DNA from: Fallopia convolvulus
Lineage: Eukaryota > Streptophyta > Magnoliopsida > Caryophyllales > Polygonaceae
NCBI GenBank assembly: GCA_964016875.1
Contig: OZ024730.1
Location: 34,763,795-34,827,794 of the forward strand
Length of the DNA stretch: 64,000 nucleotides
Direction of reading: 5' to 3'
The translations under genes were made by a program, and so were the position numbers. A model generated the notes under the pieces. That model did no database searches, had not been told where the DNA came from, and worked only from the letters and a program-made list of their open reading frames with translations. The first letter of the stretch is position 1. The number at the start of each line of letters is the position of its first letter. Positions 34,035 through 44,622 of the stretch are shown piece after piece.

Positions 34035-36429
34035 ATGGCTCCTCAACACACTTTTGCCCAGATCAAAGCGTGGGTACATGCCAATCCTCGCATCCTTTTC
34101 ATCTCTCAATTAAAAGAGATTGAGCAAGAACAAGATCCAACCATGAAGGATGTTCTTATCCAAGGGCTCTACAACCAAGTAAGCCCTTTCTTGCCCCCTC
34201 ATCCTCCTCCAGCCGACGAAACTGTCACCTGGACCTCTTCCTCTTCCGAATCCCTTCCTCCTCCTTCAACCACCAACACCTCCTCCGGAGTTGTCATCGT
34301 TGACAATTTCGGAGACGCTCGCCCTTCCATCAATGAAAAACCCCGAAAATCCAAACATCGCCATTCATCCAAACGACGCCACTCCTCAAAAGACCCCTCA
34401 AAACCCAAAAAATCCAAACATTCCCACGATCCCTCCAAATCCAAAAAACGCAAGCATTCTGAGGTCTCTGAATTTTCAGAGCCCAGAAAGAAAGCCTTCT
34501 TCAAGTTTGAGGACTACCTGAACTGCTCCAAGGAGAGTTCCTGTTCTCCCAAACCTCCTTTCCCTTTCCCTTCCGACGATGGGACCTCTCAACCCCAAAG
34601 TCTACTCCCCTCTTCCTCCTCCCTCCCTCCTCTTCTAACCAAGGGACCTCCCAAATCTCCTCCCACAAAACAACAAACTCCTCCACCACCACCTCCTTCT
34701 GTTCCCACTTCAAAAGGAACTCCACCGCCTTCACTACCTTCTGTTTCCACAACAATGGGAACTCCAACTCCACCACCTCACAAAAGTCCCTCTCCTCCTT
34801 CCTCACCAAAACACACCTCCACCTCTCCCATTCCTACCTCGGGGATCTCTACTCCCCAGGTTACCAAAACCATTCCTCCTCCTTCTACCCAACTCTCCAC
34901 TCCCCTTCCTTCTTCTCTTCCTTCTTCCACCACATCCCCCCACCACCAAACTCCCCCTTCCCTCACCATCCAAAAGTACCGTCGCTCTCACCTCAGACGA
35001 CGACGATCTCCCTCTCTCCGTGGTCATAGGCAAAATGACCAAGGACCCTCCTCCTATCATAATGGGAACTGTGGAGGAGGAGGCCCAGCTCAAGGAAATC
35101 GAAGCAGAGCTCAACCGGGACCCCTCTGAGCACACAGTCTCCCAAGGGACAAAGTCCCCAGAGAAGGTGGCTCCTGAAGAGCCCACGGAGAGAAGGGACC
35201 CCGCACCAGCTGGTGGTGCTGGGGCAACAACAAGTCATCCTAAAGATGACGCGGAGGGCTCAAGCTCGAGCTCCTCCGAGGAAGAAGGGACCTCCCTAGA
35301 TGAGGTCGAGGAAGAAGAAGAAGCTCCAGCTGCTAAGGAGCAAGCACGGATCCCAACACCTGGACACCAAATGGTGGTGTCCACGAGTTCCCAACCGCCA
35401 AGGGACCGCGTGCTCATGATCGAAGCGGCTGCACCTCCTCAGCTGAAAGGACCTCGAACGGTCTCTAGGGGGAACACGTCAAGGAGCACCACAAAGAAGG
35501 GAAAGGGGACCTCTTCTACAAAGCATCCAGTGGATGAACGCCGAAAGCTCCTCCCTCCGCTCATCATCAGTGAGGACGTGTTAGTTGACAACGGCTTAGG
35601 GGAACTGTGGGACCTGATCAAGGCCCAGGGCTGGGAGAATCTGTGTAAAGACACTGTGAGCGTTGATCCCTCGCAAGTGCGTCAATTCTACAATAACTTC
35701 ACTATCACCAACGACTGCACTCAGGGAACTCTCTCCCATGAAGGCGACGAGTTTATTTTCACAACGTCGACAATCCGCCTTCAGCTCCAGGTCCCAGGTC
35801 AAGGGCTCAATGAGTTGCCCAACAAGCTTTGGGGGGACTTCAACAGCGCTTAAGTGTACAACACCATCTTTGAGGGTCGGGTTCCCTCCAAAGTTCCCTC
35901 GACGCACCATCTCTCCCTGGTCGCCAAGCTTGCTCACCAATTCATCATCAATGTGGTGATCCCTCGCCAGGAGAAGCGTCTGGTCGTCAACATCCCTAAT
36001 GCCATCATCCTCTATCACTTCCTCCTCAAGAAGCCCATCAATCTTCCCAGAATCATCCTTGGGCACATGGAGAAGTGCATGGCTTCCAAGTCCCATTCCC
36101 TTCCCTACTCTGGGCTAATAAAGAAGCTCCTACAAAAAGAGGGTCTCTACGACGTTTCTAAGGACGAAATAGAGCTTGGAAGGGAACTGGACATTTCAGT
36201 TGTCCAGAAGATGAGGCACTCTGAGCCTGTAGAGGAAGCGGCTCAACTGGAGTCTGGTGAACAAGAGGGGAACTCTCAAGTGTTGCTCCGTATTACCAAC
36301 ACCCTCGACCAGATTGCCAAGGACCAAGCAGCGTTGGCCAGAGGACAAGAAAAGCTTACACAAGTCCTTACGCCCTGTTCCCTCCAGCCCCATGATCTTT
36401 CCCTTCTTTTTCCCTTAATCCAAAAATGA
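34035..36429 (+). pseudogene. post-pol additional ORF of element B
   Basis: Start ATG 34,035 is shared with element A. From the start: MAPQHTFAQIKAWV; a Ser/Pro-rich segment; Lys/His/Ser repeats (HSSKRRHSSKDPSKPKKS); a long Pro-rich linker; SDDDDLPLS; an acidic Glu-rich stretch; basic KKGKGTSS; then a C-terminal region with GWENLCKDTV, DPSQVRQFYNNF and PINLPRIILGHMEKC...SLPYSGLIKKLL, ending in a coiled-coil-like QIAKDQAALARGQEK. A C6 run at 34,936-34,941 (C5 in A) shifts the frame and TAA 35,851-35,853 stops it. Total about 790 codons. The C-terminal pattern resembles the 'putative plant transposon protein' domain. Function unknown; not host-derived as far as I can see. Confidence 0.7.
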
Positions 36430-36546
36430 CCACAAATTGTACTTGAGTTCCCATTGTACATATTTTCTTAAGTAATGAATTGGTCTTTATTTTGATTGCG
36501 TGTTCCCTTCTTCCCTATTATTGCTTTGCTTGTTTTCGATGATGTC

Positions 36547-36559
36547 AAAAGGGGGAAAG
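36547..36559 (+). other. second, internal polypurine tract
   Basis: AAAAGGGGGAAAG, 228 bp upstream of the terminal tract and preceded by GATGATGTC. The same arrangement occurs in element A. Confidence 0.6.
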
Positions 36560-36774
36560 ACAAAAAATGCGAGATGAGTTAAAAGTTTAAGTTATCACAG
36601 ACCACGCATAAGCTAAGGGGGAACAACTGCATAAAAAGCTAAGTGTCTCACCAGAAGTGGTTCCCTAAATCTAAGTGTTTCACTAAAAGTGACTACCCAA
36701 AATCATACTTAGGAACTCATCAGCATATCATTCATTGAAATACTTGCATATTTTGGGATGGGTTTGTCATCATC

Positions 36775-36788
36775 AAAAAGGGGGAAAT
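36775..36788 (+). other. polypurine tract of element B
   Basis: AAAAAGGGGGAAAT directly before the 3' LTR, the expected plus-strand primer site. Confidence 0.9.
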
Positions 36789-37053
36789 TGTTGGGACGTT
36801 GTTGGGACCACTGGTTCTAAACAACGGATCAACGATGTAATTCTCTTAAGTTTTGATAATGACAAACACCATAGGGAACTAATGTGGTTTGTTCAAGTAT
36901 TTCTAAAGAACACAGGTACAGCCAAGAACTCCTATGAATGACCAAAAGCCACTGCAGGCCACAATGCAGAGTTTCCATCAAGGGAACTCTGAAGAGAAAA
37001 GTTCCCATGAAGTGGGAACTCAAAGAAATGATCAAGAGAACACAAGCTTACAA
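36789..37053 (+). repeat. truncated 3' LTR of element B
   Basis: The first 265 bp of the LTR, about 98% like the 5' copy. It ends abruptly in CTTACAA and continues into minus-strand integrase sequence of block C. About 800 bp of LTR is missing. Confidence 0.9.
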
Positions 37054-38300
37054 CATGGATGCTTTCTTCTATCTTCTTTGTCCTCTTGTTATAGACCCTT
37101 TAAGCCTTGCTTTGTGATGAGTATCCCAGGAAGATCCCTTCATCGCTTCTAGGATCGAATTTTCCAAGGTTGTCTTTGCCATTGTTGTGGACAAAGCATG
37201 TGCATCCGAAGGTCCTTAGGTGGGAGATGTTTGGTTTTCTCCCCTTGATGAGCTCGTAGGATGTCTTCTTGATCAAAGGCCTTGTCATGGCTCGGTTCGA
37301 GATGTATGTAGTTGTGGCGATGGCTTCAACCCAGAAGTACTCAGGAACTCCGCTTTCAAGCATCATGGTTCTGGACATGTCCTCCAAATTCCTATTCTTT
37401 CTCTCGACCACTCCGTTTTGCTGAGGAGTGCGAGGGACTGAGAAGTTGTGAGAGATCCCATGTTTGTCACAGAAGTTAAGGAACTCTGAGTTTTGAAACT
37501 CAGTTCCATGGTCAGATCTGATGGCTTTCAGCTTTAGCCCCATGCTTACTTCTGTTCTTTTGATGAAGGGCTCGAACTCTTCAAAAGCTTGTGATTTTGC
37601 CTTCAAGAAAATAACCCAGGTGAATCTAGAAAAATCATCAATTAAGACATACATGTACCTTTTTCCACCATAGCTGACTGTTCGCATGGGACCACAGAGA
37701 TCCATGTGAATTAGCTCTAAAGGCCTGGTTGTGCTCACCACCTTTTTGGGTTTGAACGAGTTCCTAGTCCGTTTCCCTCGAACGCATGCTTCACACATTT
37801 GGACTCCTTCGAGATTGATCCGTGGAAGACCAATGACCAGATCCTGTAGATAGAGCTTCAGGATTTGATTGACACCTGCATGTCCCAGTCTTCGGTGCCA
37901 GAGTTCTGTATCATCGTGGGAACTCGCAAGACACAGCTTCATTGGTGGTTCAAATTCTGTATCTACTACATACACATTGTTGTGCCTTCTTCCTCTAAGA
38001 ATCACTTTGTTGGTCTTTTTGTTGATAACTAGGCATTTTTCTGAGTCGAAGGTGACAACGTTGTTCCCTTGATCACACATCTGGGCAACACTTAAGAGAT
38101 TGTATCCCAGATCTTTCACCAGATTGACATTGCTGACTTTGATTGATCTATTTAGCAACACTTCTCCCTTTCCAATTACTTCTCCCTTATTTTTATTGCC
38201 AAATGAGATGTGGCCTCCTTCGGCATGAGTGTGGAGTGAGATGAGAATATCTTTGTTTCCGGTCATATGGTTCGAGCATCCACTACTAAACCATGCCTTA
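37054..38300 (-). pseudogene. SIRE-like copia block C: protease and integrase
   Basis: On the minus strand: SGCSNHMTG protease motif (the usual D before SG is lost), LWHRRLGHAG...CEACVRGKRTRNS zinc region, HMDLCGPM, IRSDHGTEFQ and GVVERKNRNLE with the integrase D, D and E, and FLGYSSQSKA. The frame is open throughout and more canonical than B (S and T present around the second Asp). It is cut at 37,054 by the end of B's 3' LTR, and at about 38,300 by LINE sequence, so gag and the 5' LTR are missing. Orientation and breakpoints fit the 5' half of element A. Confidence 0.88.
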
Positions 38301-38302
38301 CA

Positions 38303-39460
38303 ACCTGCAAACATTAATGAAGAAATGAAAGTCAAAGAGGTGATTTCTGAAGACCGAACATGGAAGATAGAACAAATAAGACAATTAGTTCCAACTAACA
38401 TTGTACAACAAATCATGGCAACTCCGATACCAAAAAACCTCATCCAAGACCGAATTTACTGGGGATCAAGTAAAAATGGATGGTTCTCAACCTCATCAGC
38501 GATAGAATTAATCACAAAAACCACAAATGGAAACCTGAATCATAACGATTGGATATGGAAGCTTGATATTTTTCCAAAGGTAAAAACTTTCCTTTGGAAA
38601 ATGGAAACTAATGGTCTACACACTAAAGCTAGGTTAAGAGAAAAACATGTCATGACACCGCCGGGTTGTATTATGTGCTATTGTACAAAAGTAGATACAA
38701 AACATCTATTTATCAAATGCCCACATACAATTAAGATAGAATGGAACATAAATCCAATCGTACAACAAACATGAAGACAATATAATTCAAACAATAAACC
38801 CCCCAAAATGATATTACAAGAACTACACCAACACGTAGGACAAATAATTTGTTACCTTAGCTACAATATGGTGGTGTATATGGCACCAAAGAAATAAATT
38901 AGTCTTTCAACAACCAAATGACTCCATATTGGATCTGCCCATGTATATTCGAACTCAAATAGAAAATTGGAAAAGAGCCAAAAGTTGGGAAGAGGATAAA
39001 GAGAAAACTCAAATAACAGGATCAAAGACATAACCGAGAACAAAAAAATATCAAGTGGAGAAAACCGAATAGGAATACATTAAAATTGAACTTTGATGGT
39101 TCTAGGTTATTGAATGGACAAGCCTCAGGAGCCATAGTCATTAGAGACCATTATGAATTAGTAATTGGAATAAAAACACAAAATTATGGTAAAACTACTG
39201 CCCTAAGAGGTGAAGCATTAGCTCTAAGAGATTGTATAATTGAAGCACGACAACATAATTACTCACAAATTGAAATAGAAGGGGATTGAAATGATCATTT
39301 TTGACATTCTTGTTTTACTACAAGGCTTGTCTGCGGTCCAGATTCTTCATATCAATCGGGCTGGTAATGTTGTGGCTGATAAAATTGCTAAATTGAGCCA
39401 CAATCTCCCTATTGATGCAATTACGACTCACCCAGAACTTTTAGTTCTCATCCGTTAAGA
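38303..39460 (+). pseudogene. L1-like LINE ORF2, zinc-finger and RNase H end
   Basis: DRIYWGSSKNGWFSTSSA, WKLDIFPKVKTFLWK and CIMCYCTKVDTKHLFIKCP form the zinc-binding region (zf-RVT) after plant LINE RT. Then NFDGSRLLNGQASGAIVIRD, LRGEALALRDCI and, in another frame, HINRAGNVVADKIAK form a plant-type LINE RNase H. Stops at 38,772 and 39,287 and shifts between break the frame. It is in the same direction as the LINE half at 4,952-7,426, and about 600 nt of expected sequence between the halves is missing. A short 3' UTR may reach 39,520. Confidence 0.85.
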
Positions 39461-39519
39461 TGTTGTAGGGCACCCTCCCTAAAGGGAGTGTCCCCTAATC
39501 CTTACCTAATAAGAAAAAT

Positions 39520-40132
39520 GAGATGTAATATAAGAACCATGATTGTGCAAATGTTTGAGTGAATATTCACATTGTCGAATGCACACAATACATAATTTTT
39601 TTGGTAGAAGTACACAATAGATATAATTAGAGATAAAGAAACAACTAGACGATCCTAAATGTTATAAAAAAAGATGACAACTTCAATTCTGTCTACAATA
39701 TTGGATCTGAATGCATTAGTAAAAAAGCATGCAATAAGAACTGTCATGCGGAGCAGAATATAAACAACAATTAAATAAGGACACATTGATTTCTCGGAAG
39801 CCCAAAAATAATCATCTTAGTCACTTTGGTAAAATCTCTCACGTTGGACTTCTCACCAAAGAGATTTAATAGTTCTTTTATTAAAACAAGTTATATGTAG
39901 ATAGACTTCTACCTAGTTCAATCTTCAACCCTAACATTAATCAAATTTAACGACTGAACCACTAACCTTAAAATACAAGGAACCACCGTGAGACAATCGT
40001 CGAAAATTTTAAAAGGATGCTAGTTTTCTCTCTAAAGCCACATTAAAACCCTAGCAACCTATCCTTATTTATAGTGATTTAAACAAGTTTGATATCAATT
40101 ATTCTTGCCCAAAATAATTAATTGCGCGTTAT
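39520..40132 (-). repeat. duplicated non-coding segment, copy B, left part
   Basis: Related to 308-1,060. It contains the uninterrupted site of the SINE found in copy A (around 39,806-39,820) and a minus-strand TATA-like CTATAAATAAGG (about 40,063-40,076). It is interrupted at 40,132 by the CACTA-like element and resumes at 52,036. Confidence 0.7.
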
Positions 40133-40157
40133 TACTGCTGGAAAACGCGTCTGTAAC

Positions 40158-40860
40158 CAAAAAAATTTAGCCACGAATATTGTCGAGGGTAGTTTGTGTG
40201 GCAATGACCATAAGTTTAACCACAAATATTTACGTTTGTGGTTATATGGCCATGAAATATATAATTGTGGCTATTTTTGGGGCTGAATAGCCGCGAAAAG
40301 AGATTGCGACTAGATTTGGTTGTAGATTTATGGTCATATAGTCATGAAAACAGACTTGTGGCTAAAGTTAAGGCCAAATGGACATGAATGTATCGCGCAA
40401 CTAGATTCATTTCTAGTGTAGTAGCTAATTAGCCACAAAAAAAAGATTCGAGTATATTTCACGACAAAGGTTGGAGCTAAGTACCCACATAATATTCGTG
40501 ACTAGGTTTGTGGTTATTTGTGTGTGTAATTTGAACCATTGACTCATAAATGCTCCTTGTTTTCGTTAGAATTTTTAGAAATAACCACAAGACTAGCCAC
40601 AACTTCTTATTTTCGTGTCTACATTAGTTTGTTTGGAAATATCTGTAATAACAGTCACGAGATTAGCCACGAGTTCTTTATTTCATGAGAAATCTGTAGA
40701 AATAACCACGAGACTAGTCACGAGTTCTTCATTTCGTGTCTAACTTTGTTTGTTTGGAAAATTTCACATAAACAATCATGAGATTAGCCACGAGTTCTTC
40801 ATTTCGTGGTAAATCTGCAGAAATGACCACAAGATTTAAAACGAAGGGGAGAAGCGTTTG
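40158..40860. repeat. left subterminal repeat region of the CACTA-like element
   Basis: About a dozen copies of TAGCCACGAG / AACCACAAG / TAGCCACAA in both orientations, several within a longer unit ending GAGTTCTTCATTTCGTG. In CACTA elements such repeats bind the element's DNA-binding transposase. Confidence 0.7.
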
Positions 40861-41149
40861 GATTGGGCTACTCCTCCTTCTGGGCTAAGTTGGGTGATTC
40901 AAAAACGGGCCCATTTCTTTTGTCTCTCAAGCCCATCAGATTTTGTTTTGGCTCCCAAGCCCATTTCTAATTAATTCTTATTTTTTGTAAAATTATTTCC
41001 ACTATAAATAACAATTATTTTAAAATTTTAATAAATATTATCCATAGGCCTTAATAAAGAATATTTATTAAAATAAAATATCAATCATGCTCACCTAGGA
41101 AATTTATAATTTTTAATAAATTATAAATGACTTCCTAGAATAATAATAT

Positions 41150-42915
41150 TATCCATCATTATATTTCTTTAGAATCGTTCATTCTTATAAGAAAACGTTA
41201 TATTCCTTTTGAACCGTTCATTCTTATAAGAAAACGTAATATTCACTTAGAGTCGTTCATTGTTACAAGAAAATGTTGTATTTCTTTAGACTCGTTCATT
41301 CTTATAAGAAATCGTGATATCCTTTTAGAATCGTTCATTCTTATAAGAAATCAATATATGCCTTTAGAACCGTTCATTCTTCAAAGAAAACTTTCTATTT
41401 CTTTAGAGTCGTTCATTGTTGTAAGAAAACGTTATAGTCACTTAGAATCGTTTATTCTTATAAGAAATCGTGGTTATAGTCCTTTAGAACCGTTCGTTCT
41501 AATAAGAAAATATTATATTCATTCAGAATCGTTCATTCTTATAATAAGTCGTTATGTTCCTTTAGAATCGTTCATTCTTATAAGAAATCGTTATATTCAT
41601 TTAGAACCGTTCATTCTTATAAGAAAACGTTATATTCCTTTAGAATCGTTCATTCATATAAAAAATCGTTATATTCACTTAGTATCGTTCATTCTTATAA
41701 GAAATCATTATATCCCTTTAGAATCTTTCATTCTTATAAGAAATCGTTACATTCCTTTAGAATCGGTCATTCTTATAAGAAATCGTTATATTTATTTAGA
41801 ATCTTTCATTCTTATAATAAATCTTTATATTCCTTTAGAATCGTTCATTCTTGTAAGAAATCAATATACTCCTTAATGATCGTTCATTCTTATAAGAAAT
41901 CGTTATATTCTCTTAGAATCGTTCATTCTTATAAAAAAACATTATCTTCACTTAGAATCGTTCATTCTTATAAGAAATCGTTATATTCACTTAGAATCGT
42001 TCATTCTTATAAGAAATCGTTGATATTCTTTTAGAATCGTTCATTCTTATAAGAAAACGTTATATTCCTTTTTAACCGTTCATTCTAATAAGAAAACGTT
42101 ATATTCACTTAGAGTTGTTCATTGTTGTAAGAAAACGTTATATTCCTTTAGACTCATTCATTCTTATAAGAAATCGTTATATCCTTTTAGAATCGTTCAT
42201 TCTTATAAGAAATCAATATATCCCTTTAGAATCGTTCATTCTTATAAGAAAACTTTATATTTCTTTAGAGTCGTTCGTTGTTGTAAGAAAACATTATATT
42301 CACTTAGAACTGTGCATTCTGATAAGAAATAGTTATACTCCTTTAGAATCATTCATTCTTATAAGAAAACATTATATTTACTTAGAATCGTTCATTCTTA
42401 TAAGAAATCGTTATATTTCTTTAGAATCGTTCATTCTTATAAGAAAACGTTACATTCACTTAGAAACGTTCATTCTTATAAGAAAACATTATATTCACTT
42501 AGAATCGTTCATTTTTATAAGAAAGCATTATATTCCTTTAGAATTGTTCATTCTTATAAGAAAACATTATATTCCTTTTTACCTGTTCATTCTTATAAAA
42601 AAAACGTTATATTCATTTAGAGTCGTTCATTGTTGTAAGAAAACATTATATTGTTTTAGGCTTGTTAATTCTTATAAGAAAACTTTATATTCACTTAGAA
42701 TCATTCATTCTTATAAGAAATCAATATATCTCTTTAGAACCGTTCATTCTTATAAGAAAACTTTATATTGCTTTAGAGTCGTTCATTATTGTAAGAAAAC
42801 GTTATATTCCTTTAGACTCGTTCATTCTTATAAGAAATCGTTATATTCATTTAGAATAGTTCATTCTTAAAATAAATCGTTATATTCCTTTAGAGTCGTT
42901 TATTTTTAGAGATAG
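41150..42915. repeat. 39-bp minisatellite, about 45 units
   Basis: Consensus unit begins TTAGAATCGTTCATTCTTAT and continues with AAGAAATCGTTATATTCCT. 39 bp is thirteen codons, so long frames stay open by chance of phase (LESFILIRNRYIP repeated); I do not treat these as genes. Most units carry the perfect 12-bp palindrome TTCTTATAAGAA. Point variants (AATCG/AACCG, AATCG/AAACG) alternate in higher-order patterns. Confidence 0.9.
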
Positions 42916-43984
42916 GTGGTTAGACTTTAAGGTAAAAGAATTGAAGTTTAATTGTTAGAGTTTGGTTTAAGATTAACAAAACCGAATTAGTTCATATGTT
43001 ATGGTTAAAGCTTAACCCTAACAAAAGCTAAACCTTTATGATGATCTTCATATGCTTGATGTTAATAAGTATCCGCGAGGGGTTCGGTGGCGACAACATC
43101 AGGGGTCTGAGGGGGCGGAGCACCCTAGTAGGGGTTTCGGGGGGCAACGCCCCTCGACGGTGGTCTCGCTGACCGGTCAGCGAGTTGGGGGCATACTATA
43201 TTTTTTTTATACCCCAAAAAAAAGGTATACAATATTTTTTTGTTTTTGGGTTTATCATAATCCATTTGGAACTACGGTCTAAATTTAAAAAAAAAAATAG
43301 TTTAAGTGGTATATAATTTTTTATAAATATTACTTATTAATTTATCATCTAGAAGAACATTTGGTTTAAGAGGGATGAAATGAGGGAATATTTATATTTT
43401 ATGAGGGAAAAAGGAGGGAATATTTAATATGGGTGGGGTGAAAATTTGGTTAAATAAAATTTTAGGCGGGAATATTTGGTAAAAAAAATTTGGGCGGGAA
43501 TGTTTAGCAAAAAAAATTTAGGCGGGCTTAAATTTTATTAGGAGGGAATGTTAAATTTTTTAGAGGGAACAAGTAATTTTTGGCCCAGTAAAAACCAAGC
43601 CCATTAACCCTTTTCACTATCTAACCCGCGTATCTCTTTGCCCTCTCAAACCCTAGGTTCTATACTCTTTTAGTGCAGCGCTCATCTAACTTCATTCAAC
43701 TGATAAACACCTCTAGGAAGGAACTCGAGAGAGAGAATCGGGATGGAGCCACTGAATTGGGGAGAAAGAATTCAGATTCTTCTCCGCTGGTATATCTTCT
43801 CTGCCTTGTCAAAGTCCATAAATTCGTCTCCAAATTGATCGGTATGAGCTTCTGATTCTCAATTGAATTTGTTTTCCTAATGTCTTTTTGTCAATTGAGG
43901 TTCTTATTTCTAATTGAGATCCATACTTTCACTTGTTTTGTGTCACTTGCGCCTGGCTGAGAACAGCCGCCTAGAGAACCCTAG
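42916..43984 (+). other. internal CACTA segment with a promoter-like stretch
   Basis: No recognised gene. 43,075-43,195 is a GC-rich island with several inverted repeats, including a perfect 20-bp palindrome at 43,165-43,184 (CTCGCTGACCGGTCAGCGAG). 43,465-43,501 has two ATTCCCGCC (reversed) E2F-like sites 28 bp apart. 43,581-43,656 has TGGCCCAG, AGCCCATTA and the telo-box AAACCCTAG, often found upstream of plant genes active in dividing cells. A 60-codon frame after it (43,673-43,855) is not recognised. Confidence 0.4.
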
Positions 43985-44622
43985 GATTGGGAGGACACAG
44001 ACGCAGTCGAGTGCTGCCAATGGATTGAAGAGCTTGAGATTCCTTGATGGAGCTGGAAAGGAATGAGATACATGGAAGTTAGTTGAGAAGCGCTTCAATT
44101 AGAATGCATTTCAAGGAAGGCTTCTTAAGGACAAATTTGGAGCTATCATTGGTAATTAAATATCCAAAGAGAGAGTTTTTGGAAATAAAATGATCAATAA
44201 TAGCAAATTTTATGAGTTGCAGTTTAGTTATTATGTTTTGGGTTTGATGTGCTGAATGATCATTTTGTGTTGACTTTTGTCATTTGATAGGAATGGCGGA
44301 TTCCAATGAAGTTTGCGCTTGAGTTGTTTGATACATTAGCAAGGAGGTGAAATATTGACGCTTCAAATGGAATCACCATTGATGAGATGAGGATGTTTTG
44401 GGAGGATATGACTAGCCAAGATATTGATTATCTCGCCTCCAGATTTTCTTTGACATGTTAGTATGACAATTCTCTTCTAGTCTTCTTCTTATGTTTAAAA
44501 TCAAATCTGTAATTGTTCAAGCCTTAGCAAACATTTTGCCAAAAACTCTTTTCAATGCTACTAAAACCCATGTCAAATAATTAGAAGATTAAAATATTCT
44601 TTTTTGTACATCCTCAGGTGTG
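43985..44622 (+). pseudogene. captured RBOH (NADPH oxidase) fragment, 5' exons
   Basis: Exon 1 to 44,151 reads SSAANGLKSLRFLDGAGKE-stop-DTWKLVEKRFN-stop-NAFQGRLLKDKFGAIIG. Exon 2 (44,291-44,456) reads GMADSNE, then after a shift FALELFDTLARR, NIDASNGITIDEMRMFWEDM and RLQIFFDM. This is the region before the EF-hands of plant respiratory burst oxidases (RBOH; NADPH_Ox domain), which make superoxide at the plasma membrane. Introns 44,152-44,290 (GTAATT...TAG) and 44,457-44,617 (GTTAGT...CAG) are intact in form, so the copy is genomic, not retroposed. Two stops in exon 1, plus a shift near 44,309, a TGA in ARR(R) and an indel before RLQIFFDM, kill the frame. Membrane and FAD/NADPH domains are absent. 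It ends where an LTR element is inserted. Confidence 0.85.

Larger units (their letters stand above)
27130..37053 (+). mobile_element. SIRE-like copia element B, nearly complete, plus strand
   Basis: 5' LTR, initiator tRNA-Met primer site, gag, protease-integrase-RT-RNase H, an extra ORF, two purine tracts and the first 265 bp of the 3' LTR. The LTR overlap differs at about 5 of 265 positions, so the insertion is young. Pol order PR-IN-RT-RH marks it as Ty1/copia; the ~1-kb LTRs, two gag zinc knuckles and large ORF after pol resemble the SIRE/Maximus lineage. It is inactive: gag frameshift, two in-frame stops in pol, a 158-bp deletion removing YVDD, and a frameshift and stop in the extra ORF. 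Confidence 0.9.

Noticed and set aside
35596..36096. Antisense ORF of 166 codons also open in element A (22,853-23,374)
   Set aside because: It is opposite the conserved post-pol ORF and the two copies are close relatives, so shared openness is expected from sense codon use.
38301..38443. N-terminal extension of the minus-strand frame 37,100-38,443
   Set aside because: That part is antisense to LINE ORF2; copia similarity stops at about 38,300, so the long frame is a chimera.
41358..42870. Long open frames encoding LESFILIRNRYIP repeats
   Set aside because: They are a by-product of a 39-bp (13-codon) minisatellite without stops; no start context or non-repeat protein part.
41150..42915. CRISPR-like array
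   Set aside because: The units are directly adjacent and similar throughout with no unique spacers, in a plant genome.
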